A stretch of DNA of 33,888 nt. It comes from Oceanospirillaceae bacterium (GTDB lineage: Bacteria; Pseudomonadota; Gammaproteobacteria; Pseudomonadales; Balneatricaceae). Location: the NCBI GenBank assembly GCA_013215445.1, contig JABSRA010000002.1, forward strand, positions 1 through 33,888, read 5' to 3'. Below the pieces are notes generated by a model, which was not told the origin of the DNA, made no database searches, and worked only from the letters and a program-made list of their open reading frames with translations. Below, piece by piece: positions 12,369 to 20,552 of this stretch. Made by a program: the position numbers and the translations under genes. Numbering within the stretch: position 1 is the first letter of the stretch; every line of letters begins with the position of its first letter.

Positions 12369-14070
12369 TAGGGGCTACTACGAAAGTCTTCTGACAGTCA
12401 TTACTCAATGCATCTTTGCGGATGAAATTAAGGGCCTCAGAGGATGGGAAGAAATAGAGGCCATGATCGCCAAGCGTCTGCATCCAGACAAGCAAGACCG
12501 AACGATGGCCTTTTTTACATTCCCAATGGAATGTGTTGGCGAGGCGCAATCTGCTCTTCAAGACCTGTGGAAGGTGTTTGAGGCAAGAAATGCTTCTTTT
12601 AGCAATAATTACATGGGTGCCGATCCTCAAAGGGGGGATGAGCTTTTTGATAGGCTTAGCATCGGGAGTTACGTCAAGGAAACAGCACGAACTGTATTGA
12701 CCAACAAGCCCAATACCTACACAGTAGTTGATTATGATAGTGTAGGACTGCCTTACATTGTAACCGTTGAGGAGGATCGTCTAATTGATGTGGAATTTGT
12801 TCCAAATTCTCATGTTGAGGTTGCTTACATCGCTTTTTTGCATTCCGTGGGAACGGATGATACTGGTCAATGGCAACGCTATGCGTTTTATGATGATCAA
12901 TCGTACAGGGTGTTTGAAAAAAGGAAAGGTGGCCAACCTGTATTGTTATTTGAAAACAACCACAATCTGGGTTATTGTCCAGCGCGTCCATTCTTGTCGC
13001 ATGTGCGGTACGAAATGAGCAAAGACAGGTACAATCCCCTAGCGGCAAGCTTAGGTTTGCTTTTGGATTACCAGCTTGCTGTTGTATTTGAAAAATACGG
13101 TGAGAACTACATACCATTCCCAGTGACCATTCGTCCAAAAGGGGTGAGTGAATGTGATCAAGAAGGCTGTGTCGATGGCTACATTGAGCGCACTAGTACG
13201 AGTAATGGCGAATTGATTACCACGCGAGTAAAGTGCGAAAAGTGTGCAAAGCCCGATATTTTTGGTGGACCTGGCACAACAGTAGATGTCGATCCACTTG
13301 TTATTCAGGGTGTGTCAGAAGACAGCAGAATCTTTAGGTTTGAGTCGCCCGAAATTACTGGACTTGAGATGTATGCAAGGTCCATTGAAAAGAGGCGCAT
13401 GCAGTTTAGAAAGTCCGTTACTGGCATTAATGAAATGCTAGCTACACAGGCAGTCAACATAGAGCAAGTGCAGGCAGTCATGGAATCGGCTAAAAAACCA
13501 CTTTTGGTAATCGCGCAGCAGCTAAATGACATTGACAAATGGCTTCATGAGACCCTGTACAGGGCGGCTTTTGGCTCTGATATGATCCGATATGCCAATT
13601 GGGGAACCGATTGGTTTATACTGACCGCTCAACAAGTGTTCGAGCTTTACGAAAGAGCTAAAAACATGGGGATGAAAACGGGTGAATTAGACTCTTTATA
13701 TGATTTGCACTTGGCTACAAGACACAAGACAAGCCCTCACATGTTGCGTAAAAAGCGTTTAGAATTGCAATTGGACCCTGCGCCGCACAAAACAGATGAA
13801 GAGGCGTATGCCATGCGTGATAGAGGCACTTTAAGCCAGCTTGATCTGATTATAAAAACAAATTTTGCTCGTTTCATTGCTAGGTACGAACGAGAATACG
13901 AACCGCTAACCCAAGTAGGACATTATCAAATAGAAATCGGCGAACTAACATATCGGGATCTTGTCGATCAAATTTACCAACAATTAATAGAATATGCCAA
14001 CGAAAACATTGAAAGCGAACAAATGGGGGAGCCCAGAAATCCAGAACCTAATCCAACAATTGCCAATTGA
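12268..14070 (+). CDS. Portal protein
   Basis: The product is 600 residues, a normal length for a portal, the dodecameric ring at the DNA-entry vertex. It follows terL in order and precedes scaffold and capsid. Support is from layout: a long alpha/beta N-terminal part and a central wing region. The C-terminal half contains the typical stem/crown helices (MYARSIEKRRMQFRKSVTGI at 369-388, then NEMLATQAVNIEQVQAVMES, 388-407) seen in portals of Bacteroidota siphophages. Inserted at 296-326 is a probable zinc-binding ribbon: CDQEGC (296-301) and CEKC (323-326). ATG 12268 or 12271 is chosen; the first 34 codons overlap the previous gene. The 3' end overlaps the next gene by 77 bases. Confidence 0.72.
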   Translation: MMPTILTQQPILKERLSDDEVIRRLERKNLDWNNRGYYESLLTVITQCIFADEIKGLRGWEEIEAMIAKRLHPDKQDRTMAFFTFPMECVGEAQSALQDLWKVFEARNASFSNNYMGADPQRGDELFDRLSIGSYVKETARTVLTNKPNTYTVVDYDSVGLPYIVTVEEDRLIDVEFVPNSHVEVAYIAFLHSVGTDDTGQWQRYAFYDDQSYRVFEKRKGGQPVLLFENNHNLGYCPARPFLSHVRYEMSKDRYNPLAASLGLLLDYQLAVVFEKYGENYIPFPVTIRPKGVSECDQEGCVDGYIERTSTSNGELITTRVKCEKCAKPDIFGGPGTTVDVDPLVIQGVSEDSRIFRFESPEITGLEMYARSIEKRRMQFRKSVTGINEMLATQAVNIEQVQAVMESAKKPLLVIAQQLNDIDKWLHETLYRAAFGSDMIRYANWGTDWFILTAQQVFELYERAKNMGMKTGELDSLYDLHLATRHKTSPHMLRKKRLELQLDPAPHKTDEEAYAMRDRGTLSQLDLIIKTNFARFIARYEREYEPLTQVGHYQIEIGELTYRDLVDQIYQQLIEYANENIESEQMGEPRNPEPNPTIAN

Positions 14071-14458
14071 CGAGCAGGCCCATGTTGAGGCCAAATCAAA
14101 CATTCCAGAAGGAAACAAGGAATGTTACACGATTGTGGGATATACAAGAAAGTCGCAAGCAGGGACAAATCAAATCGCCCATAAAGTTGCGGTTTTCACT
14201 AAAACAATCACGGATTACGACAGCATGATTAGGCGTTGGAATGGTGGCGCAAAAGAGTACAATGAATACATCATCTTGCACGATCCTAAGCTGACTGTTC
14301 CAATTGCACCTAAAAACAAATCCGATGAACAGCCCAAGCCGCTCACGGTTGAGCAACAGCAAGAAATTGCTATTATGCAAGCTAATGACAGTTCGCTCAA
14401 GGAAATATCCCAAGCATTGGGCTTGACACAAAAAAGAATTAAACCCTATTTGACCTAA
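13994..14458 (+). CDS. Hypothetical protein with C-terminal helix-turn-helix-like end
   Basis: The product is 154 residues. The middle (KECYTIVGYTRKSQAGTNQI, then VAVFTKTITDYDSMIRRWNG) is not assigned to a family. A Gln-rich linker leads to SSLKEISQALGLTQKRIKPY, which looks like a small helix-turn-helix. The N-terminal 25 codons overlap the portal gene, a pattern also seen at the portal's other end. Position between portal and scaffold suggests a head-assembly or minor head component, but a regulatory role is equally possible. Confidence 0.45.
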   Translation: MPTKTLKANKWGSPEIQNLIQQLPIDEQAHVEAKSNIPEGNKECYTIVGYTRKSQAGTNQIAHKVAVFTKTITDYDSMIRRWNGGAKEYNEYIILHDPKLTVPIAPKNKSDEQPKPLTVEQQQEIAIMQANDSSLKEISQALGLTQKRIKPYLT

Positions 14459-14493
14459 TAGGGATTACAGTAATAAAAACACACGTATAGCAC

Positions 14494-15417
14494 ATGAGTA
14501 CACAAGGCACACACACAGAGGGGCAGCCAGAAGAACAGGGCGTAAAGTACCCCTACACCCAAGAAGATGTCATTAATCGACTTGGGTCTGATAGTGATTT
14601 TGCTCAAAAGATCATCACGGCCGCCAATCAAACAGATGTTGGCAAAGGTTTTCTTGAGAATTACCGCAAATCTATGTCTGCGGACGCCATCAAGCAAGCT
14701 GAGCAGGACGCATACAAAAAAGCTACGGGTGAAGCATATGGCACGGTCGATCAAGTAGTGGCCGAACTTTTAGGTTCAGAAAAGCCAGAAGGGGTAAAAA
14801 CAACGGACTGGCTCAAGCAAGCGTTTAGCCAAAAAAGCAATGCGACCAACGACGAGGCTATGCAAGTGCTCAAAGACCGCCTAGAGGCAGCCATGTTGGA
14901 GAGCAACAATATTCGCCAAAAATCAGAGGCTACAACCAAAGAGTATGACGCTAAAATCCGAGAGCTCACTGTTGGGAACTCTGTTTCTGTTGGATTTTCT
15001 CAACTGTCCTTTGATGCGCATGTTAATGAGCATCTGCTTTCCACAGCCAAAAACGCTGTCATGAGCATTTTGGTAAAGCAAGCCAAGGTGGATGACGCAG
15101 GAGGGGTTGTGTTTTATGGCAATGACGGCAAGCCTATTCTGAACGCGCAACAAAAAGCCGCCACCGCTTCGGAAGCGGCCAAAGTTCTTTTAGAGCCTAT
15201 GGGTGTGCTAGCAAAGCCTAAAGGTGGAGGAGCTAGCCCAGACAAAATCACCAATGTAGATGGAGTCTCTATTGCCTCCGCTAAAAGCAAGGCCGAAGCG
15301 TTGAACTTGCTTAGTTCTCATTTGAGAGCCAATAAAGTTGCACCCAATACCAAGCAGTGGAATGATGCATTCAATGCTTTGTACGAAAACAAAAAATACC
15401 AAGAATTGCTTGATTAA
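14494..15417 (+). CDS. Scaffold-like capsid assembly protein
   Basis: The 307-residue product lies directly before the major capsid gene and has the usual scaffold composition. It is acidic, soluble and helix-rich, with a predicted coiled coil at about residues 125-165 (DEAMQVLKDRLEAAMLESNN, then IRQKSEATTKEYDAKIRELT) and a basic/Gly linker before a helical C-terminus. Such proteins direct capsid-shell assembly and are lost or cleaved afterwards. No protease motif is visible in it or near it. The identification is by position and composition, not by recognised motif. The 124-base gap after it holds a hairpin and a 19-codon frame. Confidence 0.62.
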   Translation: MSTQGTHTEGQPEEQGVKYPYTQEDVINRLGSDSDFAQKIITAANQTDVGKGFLENYRKSMSADAIKQAEQDAYKKATGEAYGTVDQVVAELLGSEKPEGVKTTDWLKQAFSQKSNATNDEAMQVLKDRLEAAMLESNNIRQKSEATTKEYDAKIRELTVGNSVSVGFSQLSFDAHVNEHLLSTAKNAVMSILVKQAKVDDAGGVVFYGNDGKPILNAQQKAATASEAAKVLLEPMGVLAKPKGGGASPDKITNVDGVSIASAKSKAEALNLLSSHLRANKVAPNTKQWNDAFNALYENKKYQELLD

Positions 15418-15436
15418 GGCGTTCTTGCAAGCCGCT

Positions 15437-15466
15437 CACTCGGTAGTAAGAGTCAACTACCGCGTG
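15437..15466 (+). promoter_or_regulatory. Hairpin in the capsid leader
   Basis: CACTCGGTAGT (15437-15447) pairs with ACTACCGCGTG (15456-15466) except for one T-C mismatch, around an 8-base loop. No T-run follows, so it is not a normal terminator. It could stabilise or process the capsid mRNA 5' end. Confidence 0.4.
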
Positions 15467-15485
15467 GGTTATATCTATTAGAATA

Positions 15486-15545
15486 ATGAAAAAGCTAGAG
15501 TCGCCGCTTAACCGCTCATTGTTCGCATTTTTTATAACAAAATGA
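15486..15545 (+). CDS. Possible 19-aa leader peptide coupled to the capsid gene
   Basis: ATG at 15486 encodes MKKLESPLNRSLFAFFITK, and its TGA overlaps the ATG of the major capsid gene (AATGA). The overlap matches the coupling seen throughout the late operon. It might serve only to keep ribosomes on the leader between hairpin and capsid start. Short enough to be chance. Confidence 0.3.
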   Translation: MKKLESPLNRSLFAFFITK

Positions 15546-16573
15546 CTACAGCAGCAACGCGTATCCTACAGGCACGGGTGCAATATCCTAACGGCCTAGA
15601 CGGACAGCAGCTACGGGACCAAAATTACGGGTTCCTTGATTATGCATTAAGAAATACACCTTTGGTCATCAATGAAGATGGCCGCACACAACTTGAAAAC
15701 TCATGGAATAAGCCCGACGTGGAAATTCCAGTTATGGTTCATCAAGTTTCCAGCATGACACAGGGCGCTATGCCTTGTACTGGATCCGACACCCCTATTA
15801 CGACCGCGATGGTCACCCCAACATTTGACGCCTTCCACAATAGTTTCCATATGGTGCCTCGTGAGTCTCGACGCAATATGATCTCTTACGATGAAGAGCT
15901 AGCGCGAAAAGTTCACGAATGGGAGATGGGGGCTGCTCTATACATTGATCAAGCTGTTCGGGATGCTATCGACACTGCCAAGGCTACCACCAGTAGCAGC
16001 AACTATTGGGGTGGATACTTCTCCGTAGTGGGAGATGCCGCGCAGATTACTCAAGCCCAGAAAAAAGACGGCTTAGTCTATATGAAGAACATTTTCATGG
16101 AAGATCAATTTTCTGAGATAAACTTCGACCTAGTAGGCAGTCACTCCTTGAACTCTGAGTTTGCGTATTGGATGAATCAAGGCGCTCAAAATGGGGAGAA
16201 CCTAACATGGGCCTACAATGGCATTCGTATGTATGGTGCTCATAGTGCCAACGTGTCTACAGGTGCCAACGCTACTGGCTACATGATGGTGCCTGGCAGT
16301 ATGGGCATTTATGGACGTGTCCCTGATGATTACCGAAACAACAACCCAGCAGGCACTAAGGAGTTTTCTGTTTATCAGTCTCCTACTCTTGGTCTTCCTG
16401 TAATGGTTATCCGAGATACTGCATGTATTGACGGTCAAACTGTGACTGGTCGCGCCTACGATGGTGCCACTAAGCAGGAAATTATCACGATGGGCGTTAG
16501 TTTCTGTACACTGAGTCCTTACAAAGGCACTCGCACCAATAGTGGCATCAAGAAACTGGACATTGTTCCCTAG
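15542..16573 (+). CDS. Major capsid protein
   Basis: The 343-residue product lies after the scaffold-like gene and before the neck genes and is followed by a hairpin terminator, the standard place for the most abundant virion protein. The sequence fits a major capsid protein of Bacteroidota siphophages. It has a helical N-terminal arm (residues 1-60), a TPTFDAFHNSFHMVPRESRR stretch, a long helix around DEELARKVHEWEMGAALYID (about 117-136), and a beta-rich C-terminal half with PVMVIRDTACIDG. An HK97-like fold is inferred, not shown. The terminator would keep capsid transcript levels higher than those of downstream genes. Confidence 0.75.
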   Translation: MTTAATRILQARVQYPNGLDGQQLRDQNYGFLDYALRNTPLVINEDGRTQLENSWNKPDVEIPVMVHQVSSMTQGAMPCTGSDTPITTAMVTPTFDAFHNSFHMVPRESRRNMISYDEELARKVHEWEMGAALYIDQAVRDAIDTAKATTSSSNYWGGYFSVVGDAAQITQAQKKDGLVYMKNIFMEDQFSEINFDLVGSHSLNSEFAYWMNQGAQNGENLTWAYNGIRMYGAHSANVSTGANATGYMMVPGSMGIYGRVPDDYRNNNPAGTKEFSVYQSPTLGLPVMVIRDTACIDGQTVTGRAYDGATKQEIITMGVSFCTLSPYKGTRTNSGIKKLDIVP

Positions 16574-16595
16574 ATTCTTTGTTTTTATTACATCA

Positions 16596-16632
16596 GAGTG
16601 GGGGCTTTCGTCACCCACTCGCCTATTATTTT
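16596..16632 (+). terminator. Hairpin terminator after the capsid gene
   Basis: GAGTGGG (16596-16602) pairs with CCCACTC (16614-16620), 11-base loop, followed by GCCTATTATTTT. The T-rich tail is imperfect, so read-through into the tail genes is likely, which suits a capsid/tail boundary. Confidence 0.55.
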
Positions 16633-16635
16633 CAT

Positions 16636-17796
16636 ATGCTATACGATCCAATTGCAATAGACAAAATGGAAAATGTGGTTGGCTGGGCAGATTTTTATGA
16701 TACTAGTCAAATCCCAGCATTGCCGCCAAGCCTAACGACTACCGAAAGCGGTTTGCGCTTTCAGGATGGGATGGGATTGGTGCGCTTGGATTACATCAAA
16801 GCACTTTTGCAAAGAGGCCGCGACCTTGAGACCTTTTTGGCGGACATAACAAGACGATCCATTGTGATGGTGTTAAATCGCGTAGCAATGACTAGGAGCC
16901 TCACTAACACAGGCAACGCCTTGGTAAGTGGGAAGCTAATTGGGCAGCAATTGTATTCAGCTAACCCTTTGATTAATCAAAGTAGGTTCGTTGGCATTCG
17001 ATTTAAACTCAAACAGTCTACTGGATTAAGGGTAATTATAAATCGAATAGGCTTGAGCTTGTCAGAACCGCAGACATTGACACTGTATCTTTTTAATAGC
17101 TTGAATCCGACCGTGGTTAATACGATCAACTTGGTTGTTAATAATGCTGGTCAATTTTCTTGGACAGAAGAAGATGCAGCAGTTACCATAGACGTAGATC
17201 CTGCCAATTCCAACAGTGGTGCAGTGTGGTATCTCGGGTATTATCAAGATGATCTGGTTGGGCGTGCTTATCAATACAAAACATTGAACTGGCTAAGCGG
17301 CTATTGCACTAGCTGCGGAAGTTCTACTTATAGTTCTTATCACAAAACATGGAAATCTATTAGTGAGCACGTTGAGATGGTGCCTTTTTATGTGGCTGGT
17401 GCGTCCTTGCCTCCAAATAGGAGCGACTTTTTTGACGAACAGGATTGTGTTTTTGATCAAAGCAATAATCATGGCTTTAATTTCAACATGTCGGTATGGT
17501 GCAACTTAACCCAATACTGGATTGATAATAGGCTTGCGTTTGCTCAAGCCATTCAGATGCAAACACAGCAGCAAATCCTTGAGATGTATAAAGCGTCATC
17601 ACAATCTAGTGGCATTGAGCAGAATGTTCAAGTGTTGGCACTCCGCGAACTTGAGTCAGACAAGGACACTAAAGCCATGTCACTCCCTTATCGTATTGAT
17701 AAAGCAATTAGAGCTATACGATTAGATCAAGGCTCAACAAACGATCACCCTTGTCTGCCGTGCGCAAAGACAGGTTTTAAATACAGCGCAATGTAA
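16636..17796 (+). CDS. Virion protein after capsid (neck or minor structural)
   Basis: ATG 16636 (MLYDPIAIDKMENVV) is preferred over a frame start at 16579, which lies upstream of the terminator hairpin. The product is 386 residues. The first 90 residues are helical. The middle (about 95-230) is a beta-sandwich-like domain (RFVGIRFKLKQSTGLRVIIN, then LSLSEPQTLTLYLFNSLNPT), similar in feel to carbohydrate-binding or head-decoration domains. A Cys pair (YCTSCGSS) and a C-terminal HPCLPCAKTGF occur. No family is recognised with certainty; position suggests a neck protein, possibly with surface-binding ability. It shares TAATG with the next gene. Confidence 0.5.
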   Translation: MLYDPIAIDKMENVVGWADFYDTSQIPALPPSLTTTESGLRFQDGMGLVRLDYIKALLQRGRDLETFLADITRRSIVMVLNRVAMTRSLTNTGNALVSGKLIGQQLYSANPLINQSRFVGIRFKLKQSTGLRVIINRIGLSLSEPQTLTLYLFNSLNPTVVNTINLVVNNAGQFSWTEEDAAVTIDVDPANSNSGAVWYLGYYQDDLVGRAYQYKTLNWLSGYCTSCGSSTYSSYHKTWKSISEHVEMVPFYVAGASLPPNRSDFFDEQDCVFDQSNNHGFNFNMSVWCNLTQYWIDNRLAFAQAIQMQTQQQILEMYKASSQSSGIEQNVQVLALRELESDKDTKAMSLPYRIDKAIRAIRLDQGSTNDHPCLPCAKTGFKYSAM

Positions 17797-18248
17797 TGCT
17801 AAATCTTGGGCCTATAGAAGATTTGAAACAAAAAGTTATTTCTCTTGAGCAGTTAGTAAACTCGGCACTGCGTGATGTTTTTAATCAAAATGAGAAGTTG
17901 CTTATTGAAATTCAAACTCAGATTCAGCTTTATCAAAAAGGCCAGACATCAAAGGCAATTACCATTGTCCCGAGTTATGCCCAAAGCACAATCTATAAAA
18001 AGAAGCGTAAGGGCGACCCATTTGATAGGGTTACATTAAAAGACACAGGTGCATTGTATAGCAGTGTTCGGTTTAAAGCATTAGATGACCGTCTAATAGT
18101 TACAACCAACGTCTCTTACACGAAGTACCTTACTGCCAAGTATGGACCCGATATTTTCGGAATCCAGAATTTAGAGATGGAGAATTTTTTAGAAAAATAC
18201 TATTTGCCTTTTTACAGCGAATCGGCTAAAAATTTACTATTCAAATGA
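17796..18248 (+). CDS. Putative head-tail joining / tail-completion protein
   Basis: The product is 150 residues. An N-terminal coiled helix is followed by RKGDPFDRVTLKDTGALYSS (about 73-92) and VRFKALDDRLIVTTNVSYTK. This layout (basic residues, 'LkdTGaLy.S', two or three beta strands, then 'Y..YL' ) is common in HK97 gp10-type tail-completion proteins. It overlaps both neighbours (TAATG upstream, 4 bases downstream). The role is inferred from motif-like layout and position between head and tail genes. Confidence 0.55.
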   Translation: MLNLGPIEDLKQKVISLEQLVNSALRDVFNQNEKLLIEIQTQIQLYQKGQTSKAITIVPSYAQSTIYKKKRKGDPFDRVTLKDTGALYSSVRFKALDDRLIVTTNVSYTKYLTAKYGPDIFGIQNLEMENFLEKYYLPFYSESAKNLLFK

Positions 18249-19693
18249 GCTTATTGCAAAATCCACTGCTCCCAATACCAACTAATCCCGTTGACATTGA
18301 TCGCGCGATTGTGGATTTGCAATTGGTGTTGTCTACAAACCTGTCGTGGCTGACCCATGCATATGGCAGGACTTACAAATTGGCAGACCAAACAAAAGGG
18401 CAAACTGTTTATTTGCCAGAAGTTTATCTTGGGGGAACAGATTTGTCTAAAAGGTACTTTTCGATAACTCCCGACAACGATAAGCAAGGGCAATGCTTCT
18501 TTTTGGTGCGCCGTCTATCTGTTGACTCAGATGAGTGGTTTGTAAAAGGACGCCTTAAGTATGATTTGGATCTAGTGTTTTCTGTTAACCTTGCGCTCAT
18601 TAACGATGCTCTGTTAGAAACTGAGTTATTTACAGCTAATCTTGAATCGCAAGTAAGGGACGTTTTGCGCTCTAATGTCGGCAAGGGCTACAGATTAGAA
18701 CTCCAAGAAGTTTTCTATGATTCTAAGGACATATGGAACGGGCTGTCCGTGGAAATTGCAACGATTGAAAAAGCGCCATTGCAGCATTTTCGGATGAAGT
18801 GCAGTGTTTTGCTAGACGAACAATGCTCGACTGTCCCCTATGATAGATGCAGTGCGCTGCAAAGGAATCTCAGCGACGAAGATAGAAATGCCTGCTTGCT
18901 GCCAACTTATGATTTTTCTAATGCTACAGTACAGTCCAATGTGACGCCTAGCCAGCAAGTCCAATTAAGCGATTGGCTTTGTACTGCTCCTGTGCCAACT
19001 AGGAAATCCATGGATATAAGCGGCACGGGGCGCATCTTTAGCCCTGTTAATCCAGTTTATGACTTTGAGTACAATACACCGTTTTCATTGAGTTGTTGGG
19101 TTAAAATAGATTCTAACGGGGTTAATAATTTATTCAATCATTACATATCCTCACCTGGCACGGGCTATTTTTTTATTACGCTCCCTAATGGTAGCTTAAG
19201 GGTAGATCTACAAAATACGCAATCGATTAGACTTTCTATCTCAACGCCTCCTAACGCATTCCCCTTGAATGATTGGGTGCATTGCATGATGACTTACGAC
19301 GGAAGCAGCACGGTGTCTGGTTTGAATATTTACGTTAATTCCGCACTCCAACTAAAAACAGCTACTACTCAGACCCTCGGCGCTAACAGCATTAGAAACG
19401 GGCTTATGTTGTTTTTTGGTCAAACAATGGACGGCTCCAACAGTCTACAAGGCAAGGTAGCAGACTTCAAAGTCTGGGATCGGGAATTGACTAGCCAAGA
19501 AGTAGTGTCTGAGTACAACGATCGCGCAAGTTTGACTGCGCCCGTTCCAAGCGGGCTAGTACTATGGTGCGAATGTGGTAACAATGCTCAATTTGGAGCA
19601 TTTGATTACACAATGCCCGACAAAGCCAATGTACTAACTGGATTCCAAACATTAGGCGTTCCCATTGGGCGCGTCACAACCGACGTACCATAA
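18245..19693 (+). CDS. Tail protein with C-terminal LamG domain
   Basis: The product is 482 residues. Residues 1-195 are an alpha/beta virion domain (QGQCFFLVRRLSVDSDEWFV, YDLDLVFSVNLALINDALLE) like a tail terminator or tail-end protein. Residues 195-250 are a Cys-containing linker. Residues 255-430 form a clear laminin-G/concanavalin-like domain: FSLSCWVKI, LNDWVHCMMTYDGSST, LNIYVNSALQL, KVADFKVWDRELTSQEV, the usual order of the LamG_3 type. Such domains bind sugars or proteins, so the tail would carry surface-binding domains along its shaft or neck. The stop overlaps the next gene (TAATG). Confidence 0.65.
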   Translation: MSLLQNPLLPIPTNPVDIDRAIVDLQLVLSTNLSWLTHAYGRTYKLADQTKGQTVYLPEVYLGGTDLSKRYFSITPDNDKQGQCFFLVRRLSVDSDEWFVKGRLKYDLDLVFSVNLALINDALLETELFTANLESQVRDVLRSNVGKGYRLELQEVFYDSKDIWNGLSVEIATIEKAPLQHFRMKCSVLLDEQCSTVPYDRCSALQRNLSDEDRNACLLPTYDFSNATVQSNVTPSQQVQLSDWLCTAPVPTRKSMDISGTGRIFSPVNPVYDFEYNTPFSLSCWVKIDSNGVNNLFNHYISSPGTGYFFITLPNGSLRVDLQNTQSIRLSISTPPNAFPLNDWVHCMMTYDGSSTVSGLNIYVNSALQLKTATTQTLGANSIRNGLMLFFGQTMDGSNSLQGKVADFKVWDRELTSQEVVSEYNDRASLTAPVPSGLVLWCECGNNAQFGAFDYTMPDKANVLTGFQTLGVPIGRVTTDVP

Positions 19694-20013
19694 TGATAAT
19701 TTTTGAAATAGTAAAACTGCAAGAATTAATAGTAATGCTATTATTTTGTTGGTGGCTGTCTACTTTTGTGCATAAAATACTAGGGCTTGACAGGATGGAC
19801 GGATGGCTTATGCAAAAGATTCATGGACTAAAAGACGGCAGTTTAAAGAATTTCTTGAACAGCTTGTTGGCGTGTACTTTTTGTATGGACTCTCACATGT
19901 GCTTTTGGGGTGTTGGAGTACCATGTTTAATAGCTACAGGAAATGTGTCTTATTTGGCTTGCAGCATTGCTGGGGCAGGATTTAATAACTTAATCAATAG
20001 GGTAATTGCATGA
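19693..20013 (+). CDS. Small membrane protein with CxxC motif in the tail operon
   Basis: The product is 106 residues: one N-terminal transmembrane helix (12-30), a short basic loop, then LLACTFCMDSHMC (59-70) followed by two further hydrophobic segments (71-85, 86-104). The 'CTFCxxSH' block at the membrane edge is similar to the 'CpFC..fW' of DUF1360-type membrane proteins, which are uncharacterised. It overlaps the previous gene by TAATG and the next by ATGA. It is therefore expressed with tail genes, although a membrane protein is not an obvious virion part. A lysis or envelope function, or a chaperone for tail assembly at the membrane, is possible. Confidence 0.55.
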   Translation: MIIFEIVKLQELIVMLLFCWWLSTFVHKILGLDRMDGWLMQKIHGLKDGSLKNFLNSLLACTFCMDSHMCFWGVGVPCLIATGNVSYLACSIAGAGFNNLINRVIA

Positions 20014-20552
20014 GCTTGCAAATCGAAATGTACGAGGAGTTGGATGATTTGCCGATCGTAAGGAAGCATAGGCATGAATTTTACACTATGCTAGACATGG
20101 CAACTGGCTCTAGTAAAGAAAGTTTGACGCACAGAATAAATAGGGCGTTGCAGTATCTAGACATGAACGAAACGGGGGCGGCAACTACCGAGTTACATAA
20201 TGCACAATTGGGCCTTAGCATGCTGCATGAGGGGGCTTCGCCTAATGGTCTTGCGTTTGCTGTTATGGTCAAAAGCATCAATGGTGTTGCTTGCGATGAC
20301 ATTACTGAAAACGGATTGAAATTGACCTTGCACAAGCTTAACGAGCTAGGTTTGACGCACAAAAAAGCAACTCAGATTATTGAAGCATCAAAAAAAAAAT
20401 CCAAGCCCAAATGGACGTGTTTTTTCCAGAGGAAACAGGTTCAGATCTCTTGGTATCTTCTGCGCTTATCAGACAATGCCACGCGCAGCTTGATAAGATG
20501 CTGGGGAATACTACAGAGCAAGCTGTTAAAGCTAGCAAAGAGGAGGTTCTAA
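20010..20552 (+). CDS. Tail-assembly chaperone, N-terminal part (frame 0)
   Basis: Residues 1-130 (to the A-run at 20390-20399) look like a real protein: ELDDLPIVRKHRHEFYTMLD, then TTELHNAQLGLSMLHEGASP, then LAFAVMVKSINGVACDDITE. After the A-run, the frame continues for 50 codons of unlikely composition (Cys/Trp/Arg-rich) to 20552. Reading shifted by -1 at the A-run instead gives a protein-like sequence to 20737. The place directly before the tape measure is that of the lambda G/GT type chaperone, which uses a -1 shift. I infer the same here, with the full-length form 242 residues. It starts by ATGA overlap with the previous gene. Confidence 0.68.
   Translation: MSLQIEMYEELDDLPIVRKHRHEFYTMLDMATGSSKESLTHRINRALQYLDMNETGAATTELHNAQLGLSMLHEGASPNGLAFAVMVKSINGVACDDITENGLKLTLHKLNELGLTHKKATQIIEASKKKSKPKWTCFFQRKQVQISWYLLRLSDNATRSLIRCWGILQSKLLKLAKRRF
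20390..20399 (+). other. Run of ten A: probable -1 frameshift site (or indel)
   Basis: In frame 0 the run reads TCA AAA AAA AAA TCC. A slip of one base back gives AAA AAA AAA ATC CAA, joining the two halves as …ASKKKIQAQMDVFFPEETG. Programmed slippage at such runs is known in phage tail-chaperone genes. A missing base in a homopolymer would look the same. Confidence 0.65.
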
